Shown in pieces: positions 1-8,600 of a stretch of 64,000 nt of DNA. Both the position numbers and the translations under genes were made by a program. How positions within the stretch are numbered: the stretch's first letter is position 1; every line of letters starts with the position of its first letter. Location: positions 3,310,808 to 3,374,807 of the forward strand of contig NZ_CP009505.1 of assembly GCF_000970045.1 (NCBI RefSeq). Reading direction: 5' to 3'. This stretch comes from Methanosarcina sp. MTP4. Its GTDB lineage: Archaea > Halobacteriota > Methanosarcinia > Methanosarcinales > Methanosarcinaceae. Under the pieces are notes generated by a model. It worked only from the letters and a program-made list of their open reading frames with translations, was not told the origin of the DNA and did no database searches.

Positions 1-322
1 ATATCTTTACCGATTATAACGGACCAATTACACCGATCGGGAGATTTTTTTCCGTCACAGCAACTACTGCCGTATGACTTTTTACAGGATAAGTATTCCT
101 GAATAAAGCGGGAGTTTTTCGGTAAAAGCGACTCTAGTAAGCTCAGCATGTAATATATACTTTGTGTTGAAGGAAAAGGCAGAGGAAGCGGCGAAAGAAC
201 CTCTTTTCAGGGCTGAAAAATTTATTCTTGCAGCACTCTTCAAGATTACCGCCCTTAACAGGGGAAGGAGAGATACTGAAGTAAGAGAAATACTGAGGAA
301 GGAGAGAAGCCTTCCCCGGAAC
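1..322. other. No confident gene; AT-rich region downstream of the pilin-like operon
   Basis: I see no convincing gene here. A TTG-started frame (164-424, plus) could encode 86 residues, but it runs antiparallel into the end of the neighbouring minus-strand gene, lacks a clear ribosome binding site and resembles nothing I know. A TATA-like run lies near 151-159. It may only be the 3' flank of the minus-strand operon. Confidence 0.4.
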
Positions 323-1567
323 TCAGGAAGGTCCCCAGAGGCTCAGGACTATTCGAGCCCCTCCCGGATTTACCTGCCTGTAAACCGATTCCACCTGGGC
401 ATCCCTGAGGACCTGTGCCTCTGAGAAATCATCAGCCTCAACCATGCCCGAAACGGTCCGGTTGATTTCCCCCGAAAACTCAGCTTCAAGCCCTGTCCTT
501 ATTTCCTCCTCAAGAACGGCGAGCAGGAGGTCCTGAAGTACCGGGAGGTCGGAAGCTGAGACATTCTCGGGGCTGATTCCGGATTCAAATTTAAAATCGG
601 CTTCAAGCAGTTCCGCGAAAAAAACCAGGAACGCTTCTTCCGGACTTAAGGAGCTCTCGGACCCGGGACTTTCCGGAACCCCGTAGAGCAGCGTCTGCAT
701 GGACTCATCTGCGTCCTCTCCAAAAACCGAACCGAAATATTCCGATGGGAAAAGAAGTTCCGATACCGCCCTTGCCCCTTCAAGAGCAGCGGCATCAAGG
801 ACGGAATCAAAAGCTACAGAAAGGTTTTCCGCGGCTTCCCCCTCGGAAACATTGAGGGAGCTTACAAGGACGGTATCACTCACAGGACTCAAGATAGCTT
901 CTTTTGAAGGGGCATAGGTACCAGGAGGCATGGAAAGCTTTGCACTCTGCCGGATCGCATTGGCAGGCGCTTCATCCCCGATGATAAGTTCGCTCCCGAG
1001 AGAGAAGGCTTTCACAGGATACCAATATGCTTCAAAGCGATAGGAGAACCTCCCTGCAAGTTCCCGGTCCAGGTAAGCCGTAACAACATCCGAAACCCTT
1101 GCGTTATAATCGGCAACCAGGGGATTGAGAGGAACGGAAGAGCCATTATCCGAAAGCATAAGGGAAAGGGCAAGGTATTCTGCAGTCAGGTCGGCAAAAG
1201 TACGGTGCTTCTGCTCTTTCCCAAAAAGGGTGCGCACAGGACTTTCAACCACGGAATTTTCGGGCAGGTCAAGCCCTAAAACCGAAAAAGGGGAGATTTC
1301 ATAATCAAAATCTTCAAACTTGCAGGAGAGAAGCGTCTCCAGCAGGTGGGAATCCATTTCTGAGCCTGCTGTGTAATAAGCCGCTTCATACTGCCCCCCT
1401 GCCTGCAGGGAAGGCATAAGCAGAACTCCCGCAAGTGAGATCAGAACAAGCAAAAAGAGGGCATCAAAGACCGTGGAATAAGCGGACAAATCCAACGCCC
1501 GGTGTTTTCTGCCTTCCAAAATTTTCCCAATCTTCCGGCCCAGAACCGTCCATTTCCTGTCTGTCAA
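323..1567 (-). CDS. Membrane-anchored pilin-operon protein of unknown function
   Basis: Predicted 414 residues from TTG 1567, preceded by GGAGGG about nine bases upstream. Residues 1-25 are basic, then one hydrophobic segment at about 30-52 (DALFLLVLISLAGVLL) anchors a large, mostly acidic domain that should face outside. The layout (basic leader, single N-terminal helix, exported domain) matches the three smaller genes before it, but the Asp-Glu-Ser signature of the others is absent, so it may be a pilin-associated protein rather than a processed pilin. It is the last gene of a four-gene minus-strand set, separated from the third by 245 bases of 13-bp tandem repeats. Function is not known to me; a surface filament role is inferred from context only. 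Confidence 0.7.
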   Translation of the reverse strand: MTDRKWTVLGRKIGKILEGRKHRALDLSAYSTVFDALFLLVLISLAGVLLMPSLQAGGQYEAAYYTAGSEMDSHLLETLLSCKFEDFDYEISPFSVLGLDLPENSVVESPVRTLFGKEQKHRTFADLTAEYLALSLMLSDNGSSVPLNPLVADYNARVSDVVTAYLDRELAGRFSYRFEAYWYPVKAFSLGSELIIGDEAPANAIRQSAKLSMPPGTYAPSKEAILSPVSDTVLVSSLNVSEGEAAENLSVAFDSVLDAAALEGARAVSELLFPSEYFGSVFGEDADESMQTLLYGVPESPGSESSLSPEEAFLVFFAELLEADFKFESGISPENVSASDLPVLQDLLLAVLEEEIRTGLEAEFSGEINRTVSGMVEADDFSEAQVLRDAQVESVYRQVNPGGARIVLSLWGPS

Positions 1568-1637
1568 TTATTCCGACCCTCCAATAATTATATCCAATGC
1601 TCTTCGGCTTCTCGCAACTCATTTATTTTAATCATAT

Positions 1638-1785
1638 CCAGAAATTGAATCCGGAAATTAAATCCAGAAATTGAATCCGGAAATTAAATCCGGAAATTAA
1701 ATCCGGAAATTAAATCCGGAAATTAAATCCGGAAATTAAATCCGGAAATTAAATCCGGAAATTAAATCCGGGAATTGAATCCAGA
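1638..1785. repeat. 13-bp tandem repeat array (about 11 copies)
   Basis: The unit gaaattaaatccg, or gaaattgaatccg in a few copies, recurs every 13 bases from about 1641. It lies between two genes of the pilin-like operon. Copies are nearly identical, as expected from slippage; the copy number should vary between strains. A role is not evident. Confidence 0.9.
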
Positions 1786-1812
1786 GAGTTTCATTTACTC
1801 CCGATCCCCTTT

Positions 1813-2418
1813 TCAAACCCACCCCGGTTGATAGAGTACAACTGTTAGAGTCCCAGGGACCGATTCTGCGGGGTTCAATTCGATAACTACCGGTACGGAG
1901 GCAGCAATACGGTCCATTTCTTCAAGGAAAAAAACAGGGTCTATGTCATCTGGAATAATCTCCCACTTACATTTTCCATCCAGAGTCCTGACCTCAATAA
2001 GGAAAACATAATTTTCCGAAAAAGCCGCAAAAAGCCGTTCCCTTTCTACATTCCCCTCAGAGCCCAAAAGTCCGTCGAGAACCTCGGCAGAGAGGAGGCC
2101 AGGATTTCCAGCCCTCAGGACAGGAGACCCGGCAAGGGATTCTGCCAGGAGAGAAGCGCTTTCGTAGTGTTCAAGGGCAAAGGAACGATCCTCGTAGCCC
2201 AGATAACCCTGGGAGAGCAGGGCGGCAAAGACAACAAAACCGATTACAGCAAGAGCTGTAGAAAGGAGGTCAGCCTGAGGCTCGAGCACCCCACTTTCGT
2301 CCCGGAACAGCCCGGAAAAGGGTTTTCCGGAAAGCTTGCCCGGAATTATTCCTGAAATTTTTCCAGGAACCTTCCAGCTAACAAGAGAAAAATCATTGAT
2401 AGATGAGAATACACGCAA
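1813..2418 (-). CDS. Type IV pilin-like protein (third gene of minor-pilin-like operon)
   Basis: About 201 residues if translation starts at TTG 2418, which sits nine bases after a strong GGAGGTGG (2435-2428); an ATG at 2448 is in frame but lies ahead of that site. A long basic leader ends in FRDESGV, followed by a hydrophobic helix (LLSTALAVIGFVVFAALL) and a soluble domain. The Asp-Glu-Ser motif directly before a single hydrophobic helix is what archaeal class III signal peptides (PibD/FlaK substrates) look like, so I read it as a minor pilin or pseudopilin. It overlaps the end of the preceding gene by about 26 bases, indicating translational coupling. The exported domain is unfamiliar to me. 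Confidence 0.72.
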   Translation of the reverse strand: MRVFSSINDFSLVSWKVPGKISGIIPGKLSGKPFSGLFRDESGVLEPQADLLSTALAVIGFVVFAALLSQGYLGYEDRSFALEHYESASLLAESLAGSPVLRAGNPGLLSAEVLDGLLGSEGNVERERLFAAFSENYVFLIEVRTLDGKCKWEIIPDDIDPVFFLEEMDRIAASVPVVIELNPAESVPGTLTVVLYQPGWV

Positions 2419-3025
2419 AACCCGAAACCACCTCCCCTTCCTTAACATAAATAAATTCCTTCCTTATCGAGACATCTTTAACAATATCCAGCTCCTTTTC
2501 CGCGGTTCCGACAGCCAAAAGGTACTCCTTTATTTCCGAATAGCCCGCAGGCAGGGGGTCTTCTCTGCCCCCTTCTGCCCCGAACCTGTCCAGGAGCTTT
2601 TCCCGCAGAGTAGTTTCATTTAAAGGCAAAACCCTGAAAGTAAAAGGTTTTACTGCCCTGACCGTTTTTCCGTCAATTTCGGTTTCCAGCCGGAAGTATT
2701 CCCCGGAGACGTATGCATCGACTTCCCGCTCGAAAGGAGAAGCCCGAAACCGACCAATTCCTTCAAAATGATAGAGGACCTCAGAGGACTCCCCCTGGAA
2801 ACTTCCGGCTCCGACCTCATCAACAGCAGCTTTGAAGTCCATGGAAACGGCATCAAGCTCTTCTCCGGCTTCAAAGTCTCGGAAACCGGCCCCCAGCTGA
2901 AAAAGGGCTGCAAAAAGGACGACACTTGCAAGAATAAGGGCCGCTTTTGAGATAAGGAAATCAGCCCATGCGGATTCGTCCTCCAGAATTTTCCTCAGCG
3001 AATGTCCCCTGATCCTGAAAGTCAT
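2393..3025 (-). CDS. Type IV pilin-like protein (second gene of operon)
   Basis: 210 residues from ATG 3025, which overlaps the stop of the preceding gene as ATGA; GGTGG lies seven bases upstream. The N-terminus is basic, then LEDESAWADF leads into a hydrophobic helix (ALILASVVLFAALFQLG) at about residues 28-46 and an exported mixed alpha/beta domain. The DESA motif before the helix matches archaeal prepilin processing sites. With its neighbours it forms a compact, co-translated set of single-span proteins. Inference: minor pilins of one filament or secretion apparatus; no assembly ATPase or platform protein is in the window. Confidence 0.75.
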   Translation of the reverse strand: MTFRIRGHSLRKILEDESAWADFLISKAALILASVVLFAALFQLGAGFRDFEAGEELDAVSMDFKAAVDEVGAGSFQGESSEVLYHFEGIGRFRASPFEREVDAYVSGEYFRLETEIDGKTVRAVKPFTFRVLPLNETTLREKLLDRFGAEGGREDPLPAGYSEIKEYLLAVGTAEKELDIVKDVSIRKEFIYVKEGEVVSGFACILIYQ

Positions 3026-3594
3026 ACCCAACCCACCGCTTCTTCATCTACTTCTTCATCTACTTCTTCATCTACTTCTTCACCCACTTCTTCATCCACT
3101 TCTTCATCTGCTCCCTGCAAACCCTCACTTTCAGATCCGGAAACCAGCACGAATAACCTCCCAGTCTCAGGTTCAATAGCAGTTTCAAGAACCAGCCTGT
3201 GCCGTCCGGAACCCAAAATTGCAGGCCCTTTCATGGCCGGACCCGAAAAGCTTGCTGATGAGGCGTGAAAACTTTCCCTCCCTCCCATGCTTAAATAATA
3301 ATTGTGGGCATCTGCCGGCCATTCTCCTTCCCTTCCGGGAAGGGCTCCGAAACCGACTTTTACATCTTCTGGGATCCTGAGCTCCAGGGTAACCTCACTA
3401 CCCGCTCCACGAAGAGAGAGCTGTTCGGCCGCAACTGTAAGTTTCGAAACTTCAGCCGCAACTTCCCGTTCCTTTTCATCCTCAAGAAACCCGGAGAGGA
3501 AAATAGAGGAAAGCACCAGAAGAGCGGCAAAAAGCAAAGCTCCCACCGAAAGCCTGAAAGGCAGTCCGAAGACTGCAGACTCGTCACCCGAAAT
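3022..3594 (-). CDS. Type IV pilin-like protein with acidic repeat tail; non-canonical start proposed
   Basis: The first ATG/GTG/TTG of the frame is GTG 3546, but that start would cut off a clear archaeal pilin signature encoded upstream: GDESAVFGLPFRLSV followed by the hydrophobic helix GALLFAALLVLSSIFLSGF. The same pattern opens the pilins at 35953 and 36630. Upstream to the in-frame stop there is no ATG, GTG or TTG, so I place a tentative start at ATT 3594, five bases after AGGGG. A TATA box (3692-3701) would put the transcript start near 3668. The C-terminus is a run of Glu/Asp/Val units encoded by a 12-bp repeat (about 3040-3110). First gene of the operon. The alternatives are a frameshift or an error upstream. 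Confidence 0.6.
   Translation of the reverse strand: MSGDESAVFGLPFRLSVGALLFAALLVLSSIFLSGFLEDEKEREVAAEVSKLTVAAEQLSLRGAGSEVTLELRIPEDVKVGFGALPGREGEWPADAHNYYLSMGGRESFHASSASFSGPAMKGPAILGSGRHRLVLETAIEPETGRLFVLVSGSESEGLQGADEEVDEEVGEEVDEEVDEEVDEEAVGWV
3040..3112. repeat. 12-bp tandem repeat inside the pilin-like gene
   Basis: The unit acttcttcatct recurs about six times and encodes the acidic EEVD tail of the minus-strand pilin-like protein. Because the unit is a multiple of three, copy-number change alters tail length without breaking the frame. Confidence 0.85.
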
Positions 3595-3691
3595 GGATAC
3601 CCCTAAAACCGAAACCTGACCAGCCGTAACTCTAACCCCACTCTTTGAATCCCTGAAATTACGGAATAAGAATATACAAAGTTTGCAATAA

Positions 3692-3701
3692 GTATATAAA
3701 A
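3692..3701 (-). promoter_or_regulatory. TATA box of the pilin-like operon
   Basis: On the minus strand the run TTTATATACT lies about 100 bases ahead of the first pilin-like gene and would start transcription near 3668, leaving a leader of about 70 bases. Confidence 0.45.
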
Positions 3702-3722
3702 ATTTTTACATCCAAAAAAGAT

Positions 3723-3900
3723 TCAGTAATTAAAAGAGAGTTTGAAGGAAAAAAGAAGGGGACGAAAATTAAAAGAAAAGAGAAAGCAGAGAAAGCGGAA
3801 AAAACGAAGAAGACAAAAAACAAAGAAAATCGAAAGAAAACAAAAGAAATTGAAGGAATAAAGAAAATCGAAAAAGATATTAAAGAGAAAAAGTCCTGCG
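3723..3900. other. Purine-rich low-complexity spacer between hisS and the pilin-like operon
   Basis: The plus strand is almost entirely A and G in short repeats (aaaagaaag, aaagaaaat). Read on the minus strand it gives T-tracts that could end hisS transcription. A 67-residue Phe-rich frame across it is an artefact of composition. Confidence 0.6.
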
Positions 3901-3903
3901 GCT

Positions 3904-5139
3904 TTACTGCCGTGAGACCTTTCCAATAACTTCTTCCAACGTAAGAGAGTCCTGTTCTCCGGATTCCATGTTTTTCAGGGTCAGTTTTCCGGCTTCGAGT
4001 TCCTTTTCTCCCACGATTACCACATAGTCGGCATTAATGTTGTTTGCAAAGGAGAGCTGGGCCTTGAAGTTGCGCTCCATCAGGTCTACATACACGGGCA
4101 CGTATTCCCTGAGCTTGTTTGCGAGTTTGACAGCTTCCAGGTGGGTTGCCGGTTTTGAGACCAGTACCAGTTTCTTCGGTTCTTCGGGCTCAAGTTCGCA
4201 GATTTCCATGATCCTGTCAAAGCCGATCCCGAAACCTGTCGAAGGCACGTCACCGCCGCCAAAAAGCTGGATCAACTGGTAGGAGCCCCCGCCGCAGACC
4301 TGCTTCTGGGCGCCCAGGCCTTCACCGTAGACTTCAAAGACCATTCCGGTGTAATAATCAAGCCCTCGAGCAATCCCAAAGTCCAGGGAATACTCAACAC
4401 CGTATGCGTCAAGGAGTTCCAGGGTCTTTTCGAAACTTTCGAGTTCCGGGATGGTTCCTACGATTTCCTTTACCTGTGGGAGAATTCCCTTGCCTTCCAG
4501 TTTGATCAGCCTGAACAGGTTTGATTTCAGGGTTTCACCGGTATCGATCTCTTCGAGCAGGGCTTCGAGCCCCTCATACTCTTTCTTGTCCACAAGCCGC
4601 ATTATCTTGCTCACGGTCTCAGGGTCAAGTTCCTGCAAAATAGTGCGGATCACGGCCAGGTTCCCGATTTTCAGGTCACCTTTGATCCCTGCAGCCTTTA
4701 ACATTGCATTTGCCAGGGCAATGACCTCGGCATCTGAGTCGGGCTTGTTGGTCCCGATAAGCTCTACTCCGAACTGCCAGAATTCTCTGAAACGGCCCTT
4801 TTGAGGGCGCTCATAGCGGAAGCAGTTTTCAAAATAGAACAGCTTCAGGGGTTTAGGGAGGGCCTGCAGTTCATTTACATACATGCGCATGACAGGAGCC
4901 GTGAGTTCGGGCCTGAGGGTCATGGCCCTACCACCCTTGTCCATGAAGTTGTAGAGTTCTCCTACGATCCCTTCCCCTGACTTCAGGGTGAAGAGGTCCA
5001 GATGTTCGAACGTGGGAGTAATAACCTCGCTGTAGCCCCAGTTGCGGGCAACATCCCTCATTATGCTTTCCACGTACCTTCTCCGGGAAGTATTGGCAGG
5101 TAAAAAGTCCCGGGTCCCTCTTGGCCTATTGACTGTCAT
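3904..5139 (-). CDS. hisS: Histidine--tRNA ligase
   Basis: Class II aminoacyl-tRNA synthetase that charges tRNA-His in the cytoplasm. 411 residues, normal for the family. The start is ATG 5139, eight bases after AGGTG; the upstream in-frame GTG 5151 lies inside that site. Visible are the N-terminal [10 protein letters not shown], motif 2 ([16 protein letters not shown], about 107-122), the HisRS-specific ARGLDYYTG (about 257-265), and a C-terminal anticodon-binding domain from about 320. It is a single gene, with long AT-rich and repeat-containing DNA upstream and the pilin-like operon downstream on the same strand. Confidence 0.97.
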   Translation of the reverse strand: MTVNRPRGTRDFLPANTSRRRYVESIMRDVARNWGYSEVITPTFEHLDLFTLKSGEGIVGELYNFMDKGGRAMTLRPELTAPVMRMYVNELQALPKPLKLFYFENCFRYERPQKGRFREFWQFGVELIGTNKPDSDAEVIALANAMLKAAGIKGDLKIGNLAVIRTILQELDPETVSKIMRLVDKKEYEGLEALLEEIDTGETLKSNLFRLIKLEGKGILPQVKEIVGTIPELESFEKTLELLDAYGVEYSLDFGIARGLDYYTGMVFEVYGEGLGAQKQVCGGGSYQLIQLFGGGDVPSTGFGIGFDRIMEICELEPEEPKKLVLVSKPATHLEAVKLANKLREYVPVYVDLMERNFKAQLSFANNINADYVVIVGEKELEAGKLTLKNMESGEQDSLTLEEVIGKVSRQ

Positions 5140-5237
5140 TTTTAAAAGCACCTGAATTCGATCGAATTAAACGAAATTATCGGTAAATGAAACAACCGGT
5201 AAATAGAATTTATCTTTGATAAATAATCGGTAAATGA

Positions 5238-5320
5238 AATATTATGTGAACCAAATATTATGTGAACCAAATATTATGTGAACCAAATATTATGTGAACC
5301 AAATATTATGTGAACCAAAT
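5238..5320. repeat. 16-bp tandem repeat, five copies
   Basis: The unit tgtgaaccaaatatta starts at 5245, 5261, 5277, 5293 and 5309. It lies about 100-180 bases upstream of hisS in its direction of transcription. The copies are identical, so the array is young or maintained. An operator role is possible but unproven. Confidence 0.9.
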
Positions 5321-5560
5321 AATATATAAATGGAATAACGTGCAAATGGATTTCGAATGGTAGTAGTTAAAAACAAGCTATTTTACCTTTTCGATGTTTG
5401 CCCCAAACCCGCAAACAGGGGGTACGAACACTCATGAAAACAAGATATAAACACAGAAATAGTATATTAATTTTGTAAAATAAAGTAGAATGGATTCCAA
5501 CAGGCATATTTTTCGAGATCAAACAACCTCAAAGCAAATAAAGGCAAGTTTAAACCTACT

Positions 5561-5570
5561 AATATAATAA
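5561..5570 (+). promoter_or_regulatory. TATA box ahead of cobD
   Basis: The run aatataataa lies about 45 bases before the GTG start of cobD, which would give a leader of roughly 20-25 bases. No strong ribosome binding site precedes the GTG. Confidence 0.4.
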
Positions 5571-5613
5571 ACAACTTAATATACCTGATTCACTGTAAAT
5601 ATTTGCGATTAAC

Positions 5614-7104
5614 GTGTCAGAGCAAAGAAGTGTACCTGTAAGGGAGCATCTGCTGAATCTGGAACCCTGCCGACATGGAGGGCTTATCCAGGAAACTTCG
5701 GAGAAATACGGGATTCCCGAAAGTGAAATTCTTGATTTTAGTGCAAACTTCAACCCGTTGGGAAGCCCCTTTGAATATCCTGGAAGTGGACTGGACTTTG
5801 ATGAGATTATAAAAAATAGTCTCGGAAAAATTCTGGAATACCCTGACAACAGATATCTGGAGTTCCGGGAAGCCGCAGCCAAATTCGTGGGGCTTGGAGT
5901 ATCCCCCGAGAATATCATCCCGGGAAACGGCTCGACAGAAATAATCCGGCTCCTCGTTGAATGTGTGATTGAGAAGGGAGACAAAGTCCTCATCCCCTGG
6001 CCCACTTTCGGAGAATACGAAATGCAATGCCGGATAATGGGGGCTGAGATCGAATACCCTTCCCAGGAAGAAATTGAAACCCTTCCGGACGAAGTCCTGG
6101 AAAAGGCAAAAATTCTGTTTATATGCAACCCGAACAATCCCACCGGAAAACTGCGCACAAGAAACCAGCTGAAAGCCCTTGCAGAACGTTGCAGGGCCCA
6201 CAAAACCTTACTTTATGTTGATGAGGCCTTTATCGACCTATCTGACCCCGCCCAGAGTGTGGCAGACCTCACGACCTCCAACGACTATGTCTTTGTAATG
6301 CGTTCGCTTACCAAAGCCTTTGCAATTCCTGGTGTCAGGATGGGCTTTGGGATTGCTTCTCCCGGAATGGCTGGAATCCTGAACACTGCCCGACTTTCCT
6401 GGAACCTGGGGACAATCGCAAATGCGATCGGAACCGCCCTCCTGAACATGGAAGGCGGGGCCTGCAGCCAGTACCTTGAAGAATCAAGAGTCGCAATCAG
6501 GGAAGAAGGAAGGCTCCTGAAAGCAAAGCTTGACAGGATCAGGGGTTTTGAGGTCGGCGAAGTAAACGTCAATTATATCTTTGTCGACATCAGCGGGTTC
6601 ATGCTTGACTCAGGGGAACTGAGCAAGCGCCTGGCAGCCCGAGGAGTCCTTGTTAGGGACTGTGCCAACTTCCAGTGCCTGGGAAAGGATTTCATAAGAG
6701 TTGCAGTCAGGCCCGCAGAAGAAAATGACAAACTAATATCCGCAATCGGAGAAGTGATTACCGAATGGGGCAGGGAACAGGCGAAGCAGGAACTCCAGCA
6801 TGTGATTGAGAAGGCGGCTGAAGAAGGAATAGGCGGCCGAAAGACCTGCGAATACTACCCCTGTCACTTTGAAGGCCAGAACTGTACTTTCTGCTTCTGT
6901 CCATTCTATCCCTGTGAAGACGAAAGGACAGGCGGAAAATGGATTAAGAGTTCCAGGGGTGGGAAGGTATGGAGTTGCGTAGACTGCCACCTTGTCCACA
7001 AAACGGAAATCGCCCAGCAGATCCTGGACTGCCTCATGCATGAAGGCGATACCGAAGAGCTCGTGAAAGTTGCCTGGAAAAAGGTGATGGAGCCCATTTT
7101 ATGA
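5614..7104 (+). CDS. cobD: L-threonine-O-3-phosphate decarboxylase with Cys-rich C-terminal domain
   Basis: Makes (R)-1-aminopropan-2-ol phosphate, the linker of the cobamide nucleotide loop. Residues 1-390 are a PLP-dependent fold I aminotransferase-like domain, with NPNNPTG at 172-178 and the probable Schiff-base Lys234 in SLTKAFAIPG. Residues 407-496 form an extra domain with nine Cys (412-473), including CTFCFC, as in the Methanosarcina mazei CobD, which is known to contain metallocentres in this region and also to act as an L-threonine kinase. That bifunctionality is inferred here by similarity. Length 496, against about 360 for bacterial CobD. GTG start. The stop overlaps the cbiB start as ATGA. 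First gene of the cobamide operon. Confidence 0.93.
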   Translation: MSEQRSVPVREHLLNLEPCRHGGLIQETSEKYGIPESEILDFSANFNPLGSPFEYPGSGLDFDEIIKNSLGKILEYPDNRYLEFREAAAKFVGLGVSPENIIPGNGSTEIIRLLVECVIEKGDKVLIPWPTFGEYEMQCRIMGAEIEYPSQEEIETLPDEVLEKAKILFICNPNNPTGKLRTRNQLKALAERCRAHKTLLYVDEAFIDLSDPAQSVADLTTSNDYVFVMRSLTKAFAIPGVRMGFGIASPGMAGILNTARLSWNLGTIANAIGTALLNMEGGACSQYLEESRVAIREEGRLLKAKLDRIRGFEVGEVNVNYIFVDISGFMLDSGELSKRLAARGVLVRDCANFQCLGKDFIRVAVRPAEENDKLISAIGEVITEWGREQAKQELQHVIEKAAEEGIGGRKTCEYYPCHFEGQNCTFCFCPFYPCEDERTGGKWIKSSRGGKVWSCVDCHLVHKTEIAQQILDCLMHEGDTEELVKVAWKKVMEPIL

Positions 7105-8099
7105 TCATTCCGGACAGCGGACATCTTGCGCTGGTACTCCTGCTAGCCGCGGCCCTCGATGTTGTGTTTGGAGAGCCCCCGGCAGCCGTACATCCCGTGG
7201 TCTGGATAGGGAAACTTATAGGTATCCTGAAAAAAGCGGCCCCAAAAACCCATAGGAAACTATATGGGGTTGCAATGGCGCTTTTCTGCGTGCTTTTTGC
7301 AGCCCTGATAGGTTATTCGGCGATCTACATTGCCGCCCTTCCCTGGATGCCAGGAATTTTCGGGTTTCTGATCGAAGCTTACTTCCTGAAAGCAACCTTT
7401 GCTATCCGCTGTCTTCTCACCCCGGCCCGGGACATATACAAAAACCTGGAGAAAGGAAAACTTGAAGCGGTCAGAGAACTGCTCCCTATCTACGTGAGCC
7501 GGGACCCTGAAAAGCTGAACAGGACCCAGATGTCATCGGCAGTTGTAGAGTCCGTTTCCGAGAATTTCGTAGATGGCATACTGAGCCCGATATTCTATTA
7601 CGCCCTTTTCGGGGAGCTCGGGTTAGTAGCCGCATACGCATACAAAGCCATAAATACCCTTGACTCTATGGTAGGCTACAAAACCGAACCATACAGGGAA
7701 CTCGGATACTTTTCGGCAAAGTCCGACGATGTGCTCAACTGGATCCCTGCTCGTATTTCCGTGTTTTTTATCCTTATTGCAGCCTTTTTTATTGCTCTGA
7801 TCCCGAGAAACGAAGGAAAAGTAAACCCTCTGGAAAGCATAAAAAGCGCTATAAAAGACGGGGCAAAAACCCCTTCTCCGAATTCAGGATATCCAATGGC
7901 AGCCACTGCAGGGGCCCTCGGGGTGAAGCTCGAAAAACCCGACAATTATGTGCTTGGGGCAGCGTATTCTCCCACGGAAATAAAGGATATAAAAAGGGTA
8001 TCCCAATTGATAGCAATCGCATCAGGGTTCTCACTTGCCGTCTTTGCGGCAGTGATCCAGATCCTTTACGTCCAAATAACAGCGATTCTGTATCTGTGA
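7101..8099 (+). CDS. cbiB: Adenosylcobinamide-phosphate synthase
   Basis: Integral membrane enzyme that attaches aminopropanol phosphate to adenosylcobyric acid, giving adenosylcobinamide phosphate. 332 residues with several hydrophobic segments; family hallmarks are visible near the N-terminus (DVVFGEPPAAVHPVVWIG) and in the middle (ESVSENFVDGILSP, then NTLDSMVGYK). It starts four bases inside the end of cobD, so the pathway enzyme that makes its co-substrate is translationally coupled to it. The name cobD is used for this protein in some archaeal annotations; here cobD is kept for the decarboxylase. Confidence 0.95.
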   Translation: MIIPDSGHLALVLLLAAALDVVFGEPPAAVHPVVWIGKLIGILKKAAPKTHRKLYGVAMALFCVLFAALIGYSAIYIAALPWMPGIFGFLIEAYFLKATFAIRCLLTPARDIYKNLEKGKLEAVRELLPIYVSRDPEKLNRTQMSSAVVESVSENFVDGILSPIFYYALFGELGLVAAYAYKAINTLDSMVGYKTEPYRELGYFSAKSDDVLNWIPARISVFFILIAAFFIALIPRNEGKVNPLESIKSAIKDGAKTPSPNSGYPMAATAGALGVKLEKPDNYVLGAAYSPTEIKDIKRVSQLIAIASGFSLAVFAAVIQILYVQITAILYL

Positions 8100-8140
8100 C
8101 CCTGGCAGAACCCGGATAGAATTTATCAGGATAATAGTAT

Positions 8141-8219
8141 CTGAAGATTGTTTATCGGAATATTATTTACCTGAAGATTGTTTATCGGAATATTATTTAC
8201 CTGAAGATTGTTTACCCGG
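8141..8219. repeat. 30-bp tandem repeat, two full copies and a partial
   Basis: Copies starting with ctgaagattgtttatcggaa lie at 8141, 8171 and 8201, the last diverging after 18 bases. They lie just downstream of cbiB. Confidence 0.9.
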
Positions 8220-8420
8220 ATATAGTAACACTGTGAATAATCGGGATTAGCCCAATCAGAATTTTTGCGGAAGAAATGGGATTTCAACTGATTCAGTAAA
8301 TTCATATTGTGTGCACTCAACAGAAATTCCTGACAATTATTGACATTGTAGAATCCGTTTATTTAGACCTGAGATGTCAACTGGCAAATCAGCCAAAATA
8401 AACATTTAAACGGATACAAC

Positions 8421-8600
8421 CGTTTAGATATACAACCCGTAATAAACATTAAAATTTATATCAACCGTTCAGATACACAACCCGTAATAAACATTAAAAT
8501 TTATATCAACCGTTCAGATACACAACCTGCAATAAACATTAAAATTTATATCAACCGTTTAGATATACAACCCGTAATAAACATTAAAATTTATATCAAC
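8421..8600. repeat. 45-bp tandem repeat, four copies, each with a TATA-like box
   Basis: The segment (g/c)taataaacattaaaattta begins at 8439, 8484, 8529 and 8574, an exact 45-base spacing. Each unit holds aaaatttatat, which has the look of an archaeal TATA box with a purine-rich upstream element, followed by tcaaccgtt and (except in the last copy) agataYacaacc. The last copy lies 30-40 bases before the cobZ ATG, a correct distance for a nearly leaderless transcript. The 20 bases before the first full unit are a partial copy. Confidence 0.9.

Larger units (their letters stand above)
5140..5613. other. Divergent promoter region between hisS and cobD
   Basis: 474 bases, AT-rich, with no gene visible. 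It holds a five-copy 16-bp tandem repeat (5238-5320) on the hisS side and a TATA-like box (5561-5570) ahead of cobD. The stretch 5321-5560 shows nothing else I recognise. Confidence 0.6.

Noticed and set aside
164-424. 86-residue plus-strand frame at the window start
   Set aside because: It overlaps the antisense of a supported gene and has no clear site or homology that I recognise.
3723-3926. Phe-rich 67-residue minus-strand frame
   Set aside because: Purine-rich low-complexity DNA gives it; it overlaps the end of hisS.
5238-5320. CRISPR-like array
   Set aside because: The 16-bp copies are adjacent, without unique spacers; the same is true of the other arrays in the window.
8126-8320. 64-residue minus-strand frame
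   Set aside because: Its Asn/Ile-rich sequence comes from the 30-bp repeat.
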